Shown in pieces: positions 9,489 to 19,501 of a stretch of 64,000 nt of DNA. Positions within the stretch are counted from its first letter, which is position 1; every line of letters starts with the position of its first letter. The notes beneath the pieces are model-generated. The model was not told the DNA's origin and ran no database searches. It saw only the letters and a list, made by a program, of their open reading frames with translations. The DNA is from Halarcobacter sp. (GTDB taxonomy: Bacteria; Campylobacterota; Campylobacteria; Campylobacterales; Arcobacteraceae). The position numbers and the translations under genes were made by a program. The DNA is taken from the NCBI RefSeq assembly GCF_963675975.1, contig NZ_OY780939.1:1488001-1552000 (forward strand). The letters run 5' to 3'.

Positions 9489-10397
9489 TTATTTTAGTTC
9501 AAATGGTGTTTCTTGATAAACAAAATAGTTTAACCAGTTTGCAAATAGTAAATGTGCAGTTGAACGCCACTTAACTTTTGGCTCTAGTTTTGGGTCATTG
9601 TTTTTGAAATAGTTTTTTGGAATCTCTATATCCATACCTTTTTCAACATCTCTAAAATACTCCTTTTGTAAAGAGTTAAAGTCATATTCAACATGCCCAC
9701 TCATAAATACATGTCTTCTATCCTTTGATGCAACTAAACAAACTCCTGAGTCTTCAGAATATAATAAAAGTTCTAAATCAGAAATCTTATCAATATCCTC
9801 TTTTAAAACAGTAGTATATCTTGAGTGGGGAATATATGCTTCATCATCAAAACCTCTTAAAAGAGGGTTTGTTTTATTAAATAAATCGTGTTCAAATACA
9901 CCAAATATCTTTTTATCTTTTTCATATTTTTGTATTCCATAATGATGATATAATCCAGCTTGTGAACCCCAACAAATATATAAAGTTGAGGTGATATTTG
10001 ATTTTGAGTACTCCATAATCTCTTTTAACTCTTCCCAATATGAAACCTCTTCAAATGGCATAGTTTCAATTGGGGCACCTGTGATAATAAGTCCATCAAA
10101 ATTATGGTTTTTTACTTCATCAAAGGTTTTATAAAAACTTTCAAGATGGTCTTCTGAAGTATTCTTTGACTGATATGTTGCAGTTTTTATTAGTGTAACT
10201 TCTGTTTGTAAAGGAGTATTTCCTAAAAGTCTTAGTAGTTGAGTTTCTGTTTCAACTTTGTTGGGCATCAAATTTAATATAAGTATTTTAAGTGGTCTAA
10301 TATCCTGCTTCATAGCTTTTTTGTCATTCATAACAAAAATATTTTCATTTTGTAATATTTTAACAGCAGGTAATTTTTTGGGTATAACAATTGGCAT
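9489..10397 (-). CDS. metA: Homoserine O-acyltransferase (MetA family), predicted acetyl-CoA type
   Basis: Acylates homoserine as the first committed step of methionine synthesis. The 302-aa protein is complete, with N-terminal [11 protein letters not shown], catalytic Cys142 in [11 protein letters not shown], and the downstream His/Glu region (HVEYDF). The substrate-determining loop reads [15 protein letters not shown]. Residue 111 is Glu, as in Bacillus cereus MetA, where Glu111 gives acetyl-CoA preference; Escherichia coli has Gly here and uses succinyl-CoA. So O-acetylhomoserine is the predicted product. No met-type riboswitch is visible upstream. Single gene, convergent with valS. Confidence 0.93.
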   Translation of the reverse strand: MPIVIPKKLPAVKILQNENIFVMNDKKAMKQDIRPLKILILNLMPNKVETETQLLRLLGNTPLQTEVTLIKTATYQSKNTSEDHLESFYKTFDEVKNHNFDGLIITGAPIETMPFEEVSYWEELKEIMEYSKSNITSTLYICWGSQAGLYHHYGIQKYEKDKKIFGVFEHDLFNKTNPLLRGFDDEAYIPHSRYTTVLKEDIDKISDLELLLYSEDSGVCLVASKDRRHVFMSGHVEYDFNSLQKEYFRDVEKGMDIEIPKNYFKNNDPKLEPKVKWRSTAHLLFANWLNYFVYQETPFELK

Positions 10398-10530
10398 TTT
10401 GTTCTCTTTTAAATTTTTTGAATTATATCATGTATCTATTAAAAAATTGTGGGAAGCAGATTTAAAAATAAAATTTATGTATCAATATGATAAAATGGAA
10501 TATAAACTATAGATTAGTAAAAGGTAAGTG

Positions 10531-11295
10531 ATGAGAAGTTGGATATATATTTTTAGTTTGATTCTAAGTATCTTTTTTACTGGTTGTGCTACAAATCAAA
10601 GTGAAGTAAAAAGTGTTTTTCAAACTAATGCCGCTTCCTTAATAACAAAAGACCAAGAAAGAATACAAAAATTACTTGTAAAATTTAAAACTAAACTTGA
10701 TAAAAGAAATCCAAAAAACTTTAATACAAAAAATGAGAAAAAAATATATTCAGTATTAAATGACTTTAATAAAAAACTACTTTTGAAATATCAAGGAAAA
10801 ATTATAAAAGATTATAAAGAGTATTTAGAGTTAGCTTTTTCAAAAACACCTTTATTAAATAGAAATGACTATCTTATTTTAGGTTTAAGATATATGGTTT
10901 CATATGCTTATGATACTGAAGATATTCATAATGTAACAGCTCTACAATATGATAAAGAAAAGCTATCAAAACTACATAAAAATTTACAGATATTAAGATG
11001 GAAGATAAAAGTAGATATGGATGAAAATAATAAATATCTATTTTTAACTTGGCAGAATAATTGGCAAATTGAATTAGAAACTAGATTAAATCTAAATAAA
11101 GATATTACTTATGAAGATATACAAAATCTTGATTCAATAAAATCAAATAAAGAATCATTATATTCACACTCTAATTTTTCTTTTGAAGTTATTTTAACTC
11201 AAATGATTGATGCAGTAGAAAATTCACTTATTGCACTAGGTGAAGAACCAATTGATTTAGGTGTTTCAGCAGTTAAATTTTTCATATTTTTATAA
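10531..11295 (+). CDS. Putative lipoprotein of unknown function
   Basis: About 254 aa. The start is a hydrophobic signal ending in a lipobox FTGCA (Cys at about residue 18), so a lipid-anchored envelope protein is likely. The rest is Lys-rich and mostly helical with no motif I recognise. I chose ATG 10531 rather than the GTG one codon earlier; AAAGG lies about 8 bases upstream. It stands alone between metA (divergent) and glyA; no operon partner tells its role. Confidence 0.65.
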   Translation: MRSWIYIFSLILSIFFTGCATNQSEVKSVFQTNAASLITKDQERIQKLLVKFKTKLDKRNPKNFNTKNEKKIYSVLNDFNKKLLLKYQGKIIKDYKEYLELAFSKTPLLNRNDYLILGLRYMVSYAYDTEDIHNVTALQYDKEKLSKLHKNLQILRWKIKVDMDENNKYLFLTWQNNWQIELETRLNLNKDITYEDIQNLDSIKSNKESLYSHSNFSFEVILTQMIDAVENSLIALGEEPIDLGVSAVKFFIFL

Positions 11296-11334
11296 TTTCG
11301 CAATATCTGGATTGTCTGATTTTTTTTCTTTGGT

Positions 11335-11340
11335 TATACT
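11335..11340 (+). promoter_or_regulatory. Possible -10 box for glyA
   Basis: TATACT 32 bp before the chosen glyA start. Supported only by match and spacing. Confidence 0.35.
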
Positions 11341-11371
11341 TTCAAAAATTTAATTTTTGGGAGTTTACAAA

Positions 11372-12634
11372 ATGAGCTTTATAAACGAAAGAAGACTAGA
11401 AGAGGCAGATAAAGAGATATTTGATATAGTAGAAGCAGAACTACAAAGACAAACAGATCACCTAGAGATGATAGCAAGTGAGAACTTCACATCACCAGCT
11501 GTAATGGAAACAATGGGATCAGTATTTACAAATAAATACGCAGAAGGTTACCCATATAAAAGATACTACGGTGGATGTGAATTTGCAGATAAAGCAGAAC
11601 AACTAGCAATAGATAGAGCATGCGAAATCTTTGGATGTAATTACGCAAATGTACAACCACACTCAGGATCACAAGCAAATGGTGCAGTATACGCAGCATT
11701 AATTAAAGCAGGTGATAAAATCCTTGGTATGGATCTTTCTCATGGTGGACATTTAACTCATGGTTCTAAACCATCATTTTCTGGTAAAAACTACCAAGCA
11801 TTCTACTATGGTGTAGAATTAGATGGAAGAATAAACTATGATAAAGTTATGGAAATAGCTCAAATAGTACAACCAAAAATAATCGTTTGCGGAGCATCTG
11901 CTTATGCAAGAGAGATTGACTTTGCTAAATTTAGAGAAATAGCAGATGCAGTTGGTGCTTACCTTTTTGCAGATATCGCTCATATTGCTGGTCTAGTAGC
12001 TGCTGGTGAACACCCAAGCCCATTTCCTTACGCAGATGTAGTAACAACTACAACTCATAAGACTCTAAGAGGTCCAAGAGGTGGTATGATAATGTGTAAT
12101 GATGAAGAGATATCTAAAAAAATAAACTCTGCAATTTTCCCAGGAACACAAGGTGGACCACTTGTACATGTAATGGCAGCAAAAGCAGTAGCATTTAAAG
12201 AGATATTAGATCCAGCTTGGAAAGATTACGCAAAACAAGTAAAAGCAAACGCAAAAGTACTTGGTGAAGTTATGATGTCAAGAGGATATGATATAGTATC
12301 TGATGGAACAGATAATCACTTAGTGTTAGTATCTTTTTTAAATAAAGAATTCTCAGGAAAAGATGCAGATGCAGCTTTAGGAAATGCAGGTATTACTGTA
12401 AATAAAAATACAGTACCAGGTGAAACAAGAAGCCCATTTGTTACTTCAGGGATTAGAATTGGTTCACCAGCATTAACTGCAAGAGGAATGAAAGAGGAAG
12501 AGTTTACGTTTATAGCAAATAAAATTTGTGATGTATTAGATGATATCAACAACACAGACTTACAAGCTAAGATTAAACAAGAACTTAAAGAGTTAGCTAG
12601 GGATTTTGTAATTTACAGCAAATCTACTTACTAA
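11372..12634 (+). CDS. glyA: Serine hydroxymethyltransferase
   Basis: PLP enzyme that interconverts serine and glycine while loading tetrahydrofolate with a one-carbon unit. From ATG 11372 the protein has 420 aa, normal for GlyA. Visible signatures: [12 protein letters not shown] near residue 30, the [13 protein letters not shown] segment, and the PLP-lysine motif [14 protein letters not shown]. The start is fixed by GGGAG at 11359-11363; an upstream start at 11357 would sit on the ribosome-binding site itself. Followed by an extended palindrome that also holds the -10 of the next gene. Confidence 0.97.
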   Translation: MSFINERRLEEADKEIFDIVEAELQRQTDHLEMIASENFTSPAVMETMGSVFTNKYAEGYPYKRYYGGCEFADKAEQLAIDRACEIFGCNYANVQPHSGSQANGAVYAALIKAGDKILGMDLSHGGHLTHGSKPSFSGKNYQAFYYGVELDGRINYDKVMEIAQIVQPKIIVCGASAYAREIDFAKFREIADAVGAYLFADIAHIAGLVAAGEHPSPFPYADVVTTTTHKTLRGPRGGMIMCNDEEISKKINSAIFPGTQGGPLVHVMAAKAVAFKEILDPAWKDYAKQVKANAKVLGEVMMSRGYDIVSDGTDNHLVLVSFLNKEFSGKDADAALGNAGITVNKNTVPGETRSPFVTSGIRIGSPALTARGMKEEEFTFIANKICDVLDDINNTDLQAKIKQELKELARDFVIYSKSTY

Positions 12635-12649
12635 TTACTAGCAAATATG

Positions 12650-12687
12650 TAAGCTAAAGTGGTATAATATATACTAACTTTAGCTTA
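12650..12687. promoter_or_regulatory. Palindrome enclosing the -10 box of the Ada-like gene
   Basis: Perfect 11-bp arms 12650-12660 and 12677-12687 flank 16 bp that contain TATAAT (12663-12668) and are themselves nearly self-complementary. It could be the operator of the downstream gene, a glyA terminator, or both; there is no T tract after it, which favours a binding site. Confidence 0.4.
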
Positions 12688-12702
12688 TAATTTGGAAGGT
12701 AT

Positions 12703-13545
12703 ATGAAAGATAGCTTATCTTTAGAAAATGAAAACTATAAAAAAATTGAAAAAGTAATAAGATATATCGACGAAAACTTTAAAGAGCAACCTACAATAGA
12801 TGAAATCTCAGAATATATTGGAATGAGTAAATATCATCTTATAAGAGTATTCAAAGAGTATGTGGGAGTAACTCCAATACAATTTCTACAATCAGTTACA
12901 CTAAACTACGCAAAAGAACATTTAAAAGAATCAAAATCAATATTAGACAGCTCATTAGATATTGGATTATCAAGTACAAGCAGACTTCATGATTTATTTG
13001 TAAATATTATTGGAGTAACACCAAAAGAGTATAAAGAACTAGGAAAAAATGTAGATATCACCTATGGATATGGTTCTACACCTTTTGGGGAAGCTTTAAT
13101 TGGTTTTACAAAAAGAGGTGTAAGTTATTTAGGCTTTATAGATGACAATAAAGAAACAATATTTAAAAGATTTAAAGAGATTTGGGCAAAAGCAAATCTA
13201 ATAAATGATGATGAAAAAGCAAAAGAGTATCTTGATAAAATTTTTGTAAAAAAAGAGAAGTTTGATCTTTATGTAAAAGGGACGAATTTTCAAATAAATA
13301 TTTGGAAAGCTTTACTAAATATCCCAAGTGGAACAATAGCTAGTTACCAAGATATTGCAAATAGTATAAACAAACCTAAAGCAGCCAGAGCAGTTGCAAG
13401 TGCAATTGGCTCAAATCACATAGGATTTTTAATTCCTTGTCATAGAGTGTTGGCAAAATCTGGTGCTATGAGTGGTTATAGATGGGGAATAGAAAGAAAG
13501 AAAATCTTAGTTGCCTATGAAGCAATGAAGAGCAAAGACTCTTAA
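12703..13545 (+). CDS. Ada-like AraC regulator fused to O6-alkylguanine-DNA alkyltransferase
   Basis: 280 aa in two parts: an AraC-type double helix-turn-helix (about 15-115, including ISEYIGMSKYHLIRVFKEYVG) and an alkyltransferase domain (about 120-275) with the suicide Cys246 in IPCHRV followed by the GYRWG motif. It removes methyl/alkyl groups from guanine and probably regulates its own or related genes. The N-terminal zinc domain of E. coli Ada, which senses methylphosphotriesters, is absent, so how activation is sensed is unclear. The palindrome across its promoter would suit autoregulation. Its stop overlaps the stop of the converging RND gene by 4 bp. Confidence 0.88.
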   Translation: MKDSLSLENENYKKIEKVIRYIDENFKEQPTIDEISEYIGMSKYHLIRVFKEYVGVTPIQFLQSVTLNYAKEHLKESKSILDSSLDIGLSSTSRLHDLFVNIIGVTPKEYKELGKNVDITYGYGSTPFGEALIGFTKRGVSYLGFIDDNKETIFKRFKEIWAKANLINDDEKAKEYLDKIFVKKEKFDLYVKGTNFQINIWKALLNIPSGTIASYQDIANSINKPKAARAVASAIGSNHIGFLIPCHRVLAKSGAMSGYRWGIERKKILVAYEAMKSKDS

Positions 13546-16500
13546 GGTTTATCCCCTTTGAGTCTGTGCGAAATAGAATATATTACTGGCAGATAGATAA
13601 GATTTAAAATAGTTCCCCACAAAAGACCAAATCCTAGACCAATAGCAATAGGTTGGAAAATAACAGCTTGACCTGTTGGGAAGAAAATTAGTGAACTCAT
13701 ACCAATCAAAGTTGTAACTGTTGTAAGAATAATTGGTCTAAATCTTTTTGTTGCCCTATAAAATACATCATGTAAAGTTTTTGCTTTTTTCAAATATGTC
13801 ATCATAATAATTCCATCATTAATAACAACTCCGGCAAGTCCCAATGCTCCAATAATTGATGGCATAGATAGATTTAGTCCCATAAGCTTATGCCCTAATA
13901 AAACACCTAGAAGTGAAAATGGAATAACACTCATCAAAATAAAAGTTTCCCTAAACGAGTTAAATAAATATAACATAGAAAGCATAATTAATATAATAGT
14001 AAGTCCTGAAGCTAGTAGCATATCATTTCTAAGACTTTTTTGTTTTTCAGCTTCCCCTTTAAAGATTAGTTTTACACCATTTTCTTTTATTTTATCTAGA
14101 GTTGGTTGTATCTTTTCAATCACTTCATTTGCTGTTATTATTTCTGGATTTACATTTGCAAAGATATAGAAGTTTCTTTCGGCATCATCTTTTATAAGTT
14201 GTTCAAACCCTTTTATAATATTGAAATCCACTACTTGATTTAAAGCTACAAAAGTTCCATCACTAAGTGGTATTTCCATATTTTTAAAGTTTTCATAATC
14301 ATCTTTATTTATACTTTCTATTTTTATATCAAGCATATCTGTATCATCAAAAGATACAGCTTTTTTCTTTGATAAATACATATTTGATAAAAATGAACCA
14401 ATAGTAGCCTCATCTAAACCTAATTGTTCCCCATAAGCATTTACTTTTAATTTTACTTCATCCACACCAAATTTAAGTGAATTTGATAAAGATTTTATAC
14501 CTTTCATTCCCTTAAGTTCATTTTGTAAAGTATTGATTGAGTTAATGATTTTTTCATTATCATTTGACACAAGACCAATTTTTATATCTGCTTTAATAGG
14601 TCCAACTTTCCTTTCTAAAACAACTATTTCATTTAGGTTGTATTTAGTTTTGTAGTCATTATCTTTTAAAAATTGACTAAGTTCACTAGATATTTGTGTT
14701 GATTTTTTGGTTCTTACTCTTCCCTCATCATCATAATACAAACTAAGATAAGGAGTAACATATTTATCTAAAAAGTTAACATCTTTTGTTTTTTGTAGTT
14801 CAACTGTCATATACATAACATAAGGATAGTTTTCAGTATTATTTCCTGTATCTCTTCTAAAACCAGCCACTGAGTCTATACTTCTAACAAAGAATTTGTC
14901 TTTATTTTTCATAATATCATTTTCTATTGCTTGAACAATTTTAAAGGCATCTTCTAGTTTAGTATTTTCATCTGCTTTTATTGAGATTTTTACATCTGAT
15001 GCATCAAATTTTGGAAACATCTGAAATTTTGAAGATTTTATGGCTAAAACTGTACTTATTGGGACAACTATAACAAATATTAATAGAAAAGTTTTTTTCC
15101 AATTCATAAAAAAATGGATAATTGAATTATATACATTATTTGCTTTATCCCATGAAGTTACCTTAGCTCCACTTTTAAGAGTATGGGCTGCATGTATAGG
15201 TAAAAAAACAAAAGATTCAATTAGTGACGCAATAACTAATGCAGAAACTGCAATAGGAATAAGCTTCATAACTTCACCCATAGTCCCACTGATCATTAAA
15301 ATAGGTAAAAAAGAGAAAAGAGTAGTAATAGATGCAACAGTTACAGGTTTAACCATCTCTTTTGCACCCATAATTGCAGCCTCTTTGGGTTCATACCCCT
15401 CTTCAATATGTTGTTGTATATTTTCACTAACAACAATTGCATCATCAACAACAATACCAATTGCTATTAAAACACCCACAAGTGAGATCATATTTATTGT
15501 ATATCCTGAAAGATACATATAAAGTGCAGCTATTACAAAAGAAGTAGGGATTCCTATTGCAATAATAAATGACATTCTAAAATTTATTAGAAGCATTACA
15601 AGTATTGTGATTAGTATAACTCCAAGAATAATATTTGATACAACTATGTTTAATCTATCTAAAATTTTTTCACTATTGTCATCTGCTATACTTATTTTTA
15701 CATCGGGGTTAGATTTATTTATTTGGGGTAAAAGTTTTTTGATATCTTGTACTATTTTTATTGCATCTGCTGTTTCACTTTGCTCTAAAGCTAAAGAGAT
15801 TGCATTTTTACCATTAAATGAATAAAGTGTAGAAGAGTCTTCATATTTTTTAGAGATATAAGCTATATCCTTTAAATAAATATTACTATCTCCTATTTTT
15901 AATAAAATATTTGAAAATGATTCTGCTGTTTTTGCACCGTTGAAGGTTGAGATATAATAGTGCTTTTCACCTTCTATTTTACCAATTGGAAAAATATATG
16001 ATAAAGTTGAAATAGCATCAAAAACAGTGCTCTTATTTAGATTCATTGCTTTGATTTTTTTATCATCTAAAAGAATTTCATAAAATTTATCTGAATCCCC
16101 ATAAATAGTAATCTTTTTAACACCTTCTACACCTAATAATTGGCTTTCCAATCTATCAGCAAAAGGTTTTAATTCATCTGTTGAATATTTATCAGAAGTA
16201 AGGGTAATATCTATAAGAGACCTTGAACGTTCTATTACGTTTACTGTAGGTTCATCCATGTCGGAGGGAAGGTTTGTTTTTACTAAAGTTACAGCATCTT
16301 TTATTTTATCTGCTTCGTTATATTTGTTAAACCCTTTTTTTAATTCTAAAATAATTGAAAAACTTCCTGGGCTTATAACTGTAGTGATTATATCAATACT
16401 TTCAATATTTTTTATGTTATCTTCTATTTCTGATACAGCCATTCTATCTAAAATATCAACAGAAGCTCCACTATATGAACCTCTTATTGAAATCATATCA

Positions 16501-16634
16501 AGTTCAAAACTTGGGAAAATCTCTTTTGGAGTATTATTATAAGACCAAATTCCAACAGCAAAAACTAAAACAAAAAGAGTGTAATTCATCCTTGAGTTTT
16601 CAACAAAGAATCTTAAAAATCTTTCAAACATCAA
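13542..16634 (-). CDS. RND-family efflux transporter (AcrB/MdtB-like), no partner nearby
   Basis: 1030 aa, the normal length of an inner-membrane RND pump subunit. It has a first membrane helix at about 12-30, a periplasmic porter domain, six helices (about 330-545), a second porter domain and a final helix bundle (about 855-1020). The proton-relay pair is present in the fourth helix (GIVVDDAIVVSEN). Such pumps work with a periplasmic adaptor and an outer-membrane channel, but neither is encoded on either side here, so it either uses distant partners or is not a classic tripartite pump. Substrate cannot be read from sequence. The gene converges with the Ada-like gene. Confidence 0.88.
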   Translation of the reverse strand: MMFERFLRFFVENSRMNYTLFVLVFAVGIWSYNNTPKEIFPSFELDMISIRGSYSGASVDILDRMAVSEIEDNIKNIESIDIITTVISPGSFSIILELKKGFNKYNEADKIKDAVTLVKTNLPSDMDEPTVNVIERSRSLIDITLTSDKYSTDELKPFADRLESQLLGVEGVKKITIYGDSDKFYEILLDDKKIKAMNLNKSTVFDAISTLSYIFPIGKIEGEKHYYISTFNGAKTAESFSNILLKIGDSNIYLKDIAYISKKYEDSSTLYSFNGKNAISLALEQSETADAIKIVQDIKKLLPQINKSNPDVKISIADDNSEKILDRLNIVVSNIILGVILITILVMLLINFRMSFIIAIGIPTSFVIAALYMYLSGYTINMISLVGVLIAIGIVVDDAIVVSENIQQHIEEGYEPKEAAIMGAKEMVKPVTVASITTLFSFLPILMISGTMGEVMKLIPIAVSALVIASLIESFVFLPIHAAHTLKSGAKVTSWDKANNVYNSIIHFFMNWKKTFLLIFVIVVPISTVLAIKSSKFQMFPKFDASDVKISIKADENTKLEDAFKIVQAIENDIMKNKDKFFVRSIDSVAGFRRDTGNNTENYPYVMYMTVELQKTKDVNFLDKYVTPYLSLYYDDEGRVRTKKSTQISSELSQFLKDNDYKTKYNLNEIVVLERKVGPIKADIKIGLVSNDNEKIINSINTLQNELKGMKGIKSLSNSLKFGVDEVKLKVNAYGEQLGLDEATIGSFLSNMYLSKKKAVSFDDTDMLDIKIESINKDDYENFKNMEIPLSDGTFVALNQVVDFNIIKGFEQLIKDDAERNFYIFANVNPEIITANEVIEKIQPTLDKIKENGVKLIFKGEAEKQKSLRNDMLLASGLTIILIMLSMLYLFNSFRETFILMSVIPFSLLGVLLGHKLMGLNLSMPSIIGALGLAGVVINDGIIMMTYLKKAKTLHDVFYRATKRFRPIILTTVTTLIGMSSLIFFPTGQAVIFQPIAIGLGFGLLWGTILNLIYLPVIYSISHRLKGDKP

Positions 16635-16898
16635 ATTCCTTTATATTTAGAACAAAATTATAATCAAGGATTATTAATAGTAGTTTAATGCCGAGATATT
16701 TTTTAATATATTAATTATATCTTTAACATACCTTAAAATCGCACTTTCTATAATCATTAAAAAATCTAATTGTAAAAATATTTCAATTATTATATTAAAT
16801 TTTAGCACAAAAATGACACAGTTTTATAGTTTGTATTATAAATAGTATTAAGTCTAATATTGATAATATAGACACTTATTTATTGAAAAGGGTGTTTT
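16635..16898. other. Gene-free AT-rich spacer between divergent genes
   Basis: About 260 bp of very AT-rich DNA holding the promoters of the RND gene (minus) and the unknown gene (plus). I see no hairpin or coding frame that stands out. Confidence 0.5.
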
Positions 16899-17657
16899 TT
16901 GGAATTGTTTGAAAATTTAAATAAGAAAGAGAAAATAGATAAAATCATTGAAAATTTTAAAGGAAAAGAAAAATACAATTATTTTAAAGTTGGTTCTAAT
17001 TCAAAACGAAAAATTAAAGTAAGAAGACTATTAAATAGTATAAAGAGTTTGAAAAGTTTTATTATTCTTGAACAAAAAAAAATAGAATCACAAAGTTGGG
17101 AATTTGTGGCTGCAGATGTAACTGTTCTTAGTAAAAACAATACTAAAAATGATAATTTATTTAATGAAAATGAATACAAGTATATAGGCTTTGATATATA
17201 TGTAGATTTAATACAGGGAGTTGTTTTTAAATCAATATTTATACAGTTTTCATATCATTCTTTGTTTAGATTACTTGAAAGATGTGATATGACACAATTA
17301 AATTCTGCAGAAAAAATTAAATGGTATCTATCTTCAATGATAAAACAATTTGTATTGAGATGTTTTAATATGTTAGAAGAAAAAATAAAAATTTTATCTC
17401 ATAATAAAACAGAAGAAAAAGTATTTTCTAGTCTAGAAGATTATATTATTATTGATGATTTATTTTTTCCTATAGTAATGGAAATAGGTAAAAATAGAAT
17501 GGGAAAAATAGCTTTTAATTTCACTATAAAAACTCTAATGCCAAAAGAATATAATGGTTCTCAAAAGACAATAAATAGTAAAGCTCAAAATAAAACTAAG
17601 AAAAATATATTAGATTATTCTGAAGTTTTAAGGGACTTAATTGTTCAGAAATATTAG
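16899..17657 (+). CDS. Hypothetical protein
   Basis: I do not recognise this 252-aa protein. It is soluble, Lys-rich and very AT-rich in codon use (many AAA, ATA, AAT). The start is TTG, supported by a strong AAAAGGG (16886-16892) six bases upstream; no ATG is usable in frame nearby. A central segment, QFSYHSLFRLLERCD, has a regular Ser-His...Arg-Leu-Leu-Glu-Arg pattern that could be functional. It lies upstream of the helical/nuclease-like gene pair with a 116-bp gap, so it may belong to the same acquired block, but co-transcription is not shown. Confidence 0.6.
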   Translation: MELFENLNKKEKIDKIIENFKGKEKYNYFKVGSNSKRKIKVRRLLNSIKSLKSFIILEQKKIESQSWEFVAADVTVLSKNNTKNDNLFNENEYKYIGFDIYVDLIQGVVFKSIFIQFSYHSLFRLLERCDMTQLNSAEKIKWYLSSMIKQFVLRCFNMLEEKIKILSHNKTEEKVFSSLEDYIIIDDLFFPIVMEIGKNRMGKIAFNFTIKTLMPKEYNGSQKTINSKAQNKTKKNILDYSEVLRDLIVQKY

Positions 17658-17773
17658 GTTACATAAAATGATTTTTATATAAGAATCTATATTGATGTAT
17701 TTAAAAAGTTATATAAGATTATGTAGTTTTGAATATTATTAAAAATTTCTATAAATTATAATCAAGGGAAAAT

Positions 17774-19501
17774 ATGAATGAATCCTTTTCTAAAAATAAA
17801 AAAATGACTAAAAAACTAAATTTGTTAATAAATAAACTTCAATATCCCAAAGAATTCTATAGTTCACTTATAGAAATAAGAAATGATAATGAATTGATAA
17901 CTCTTTGTAACCAACTTAAAGAAAAACTTGATATTGACTATTTTGAAATAGCGGTATCTGCAATAAATGAGGGACAGGACATCTTCTTATTAACTCATAT
18001 ATTAGAAAAAATTGCTCATTTATCTATATTAAATACATCTAGTATATTATCCTTGTATGAACTATTATATAATCAAATGCAAGGTGATTTAGCTGGAGGA
18101 AGTCAATATAATATAACAAAAATAATTTGCGATAATAATAAAGATTTTACAAAAAGCTTTTTAGACTTACTTTATTTAATTGATAAAGAATATATTACTT
18201 TTCATATCTCTACTACAATAATTTCATTACATAATACTCATAATATAAATCAATATAATAATGTAAAAAATTTCTTAACTAATACAGAGAATACAATAAA
18301 GACAAAAAGTGCAATTGATGCTATTGATAAAATAAATATAAATGAACAAGAATCAGAAGAAGTATATCTATTATTTGAAAATATACTAAAAATAAAAAGT
18401 CTTGATTTTAATTACCTTATAATATATGCAAGTAACAATTTAAAAAACAGTTATTCAACTTTTAAAAATATATTAGTAAGAAGCAGTAAATTTAAAAATG
18501 ACAATACAAGATATCATATTTCACAAATACTAATGTTTAATAAAAATGAATATATTAACGAAGACTGGTATAAAGAATGTCTATATTCATTAAAAAGTAC
18601 AAATTCAAAAGAATTAGGAACAATTCAAAATATAGCATTTACGTTGAATCATATTTTAGAGGAAACTAACTCAATTGAATTAATTCAACAATTCTTCATT
18701 TTATGGTTAGATAATAGTGATATTTCATCAAATTTTCCAGATGAAAAATTAGATTTCTTTATTAATGAAATAACTCAAAAATATCCTACTCTTTTAAATA
18801 AGTTTGTTACTAATATATTAAATAGTGAAAATATAAACCAGCATTTAATTTTACATCACTTTATTTCTTCTCAAGTTGAGTTAGATAAAGATATATTAGA
18901 TACACTTTTACATGAAGACTTATTATTCATTTGTAGAAAAATATTAGGATACCTATATCAATTTGAAGAACAGAAATCATTAGTTTTATCAATTTTAAAT
19001 AAGGAAGATACAAATAAAGATACAATTAATCTAATTAATGAAGTTTTTATTAATTATATAGGAGATGATTATCCTTATGAAACTTTAAAATATTTTAAAA
19101 GTATAACAAGTACTAAACTTGATAAAAATATGAGAAGTATTACTAGTACAGTTATTAAACATTTAGAAGCAATAAATGATTCAAGAAAGAAACTTAAAAA
19201 GTTAAAAGAATTACAACCTTCAACAATAGAGTCAAGAGAGATTCATAAAGCCAACAATGATTCAATGAAAAAAGCGATGGAAAAAGCTCAAGAAAAAAGT
19301 ATATTCTCTCAATTAGCAACAAAAATATTAATTAAATATGGGAAAGGAAGCTTTTCTAATCATGATAATAACTATACTAAACCCACACAAATGCATAGGA
19401 TATCAACATCAATGTCTATTCCAACATCGGAAAGAGCCCATCCAATACATAAATCTATAGAAAAATACCATTTCAGAATAGCTAAAAAGGAATCTAAATG
19501 A
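17774..19501 (+). CDS. Large helical protein of unknown function, coupled to nuclease-like gene
   Basis: 575 aa, almost entirely helical, Asn/Ile/Leu/Lys-rich, with no signal peptide or membrane segment. Short repeated helix pairs through residues 60-450 would fit an alpha-solenoid (HEAT/TPR-like) scaffold, but no clean repeat consensus is visible. The tail (about 480-575) is Lys/Ser-rich and carries His-containing stretches. AAGGGA precedes the ATG. The last four bases overlap the start of the next gene (ATGA), so the two proteins are made together and probably interact. Codon use is even more AT-rich than the flanks, as in many acquired islands. Confidence 0.65.
   Translation: MNESFSKNKKMTKKLNLLINKLQYPKEFYSSLIEIRNDNELITLCNQLKEKLDIDYFEIAVSAINEGQDIFLLTHILEKIAHLSILNTSSILSLYELLYNQMQGDLAGGSQYNITKIICDNNKDFTKSFLDLLYLIDKEYITFHISTTIISLHNTHNINQYNNVKNFLTNTENTIKTKSAIDAIDKININEQESEEVYLLFENILKIKSLDFNYLIIYASNNLKNSYSTFKNILVRSSKFKNDNTRYHISQILMFNKNEYINEDWYKECLYSLKSTNSKELGTIQNIAFTLNHILEETNSIELIQQFFILWLDNSDISSNFPDEKLDFFINEITQKYPTLLNKFVTNILNSENINQHLILHHFISSQVELDKDILDTLLHEDLLFICRKILGYLYQFEEQKSLVLSILNKEDTNKDTINLINEVFINYIGDDYPYETLKYFKSITSTKLDKNMRSITSTVIKHLEAINDSRKKLKKLKELQPSTIESREIHKANNDSMKKAMEKAQEKSIFSQLATKILIKYGKGSFSNHDNNYTKPTQMHRISTSMSIPTSERAHPIHKSIEKYHFRIAKKESK

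Noticed and set aside
10258-10512. 84-codon plus-strand frame over the metA start
   Set aside because: Antisense to a certain metA gene, with no ribosome-binding site and no recognisable protein features.
13533-13568. Possible terminator AGACTC/GAGTCT between the Ada-like and RND genes
   Set aside because: Six-bp stem with an 18-base loop and no T tract; too weak to call.
15040-15522. 160-codon plus-strand frame inside the RND gene
   Set aside because: It is the mirror of membrane-helix codons in a clear RND pump; hydrophobic stretches in one strand give open frames on the other.
17757-17762. TATAAT suggesting a leaderless transcript for the 575-aa gene
   Set aside because: AAGGGA lies between it and the ATG, so a longer leader with a normal ribosome-binding site is more likely.
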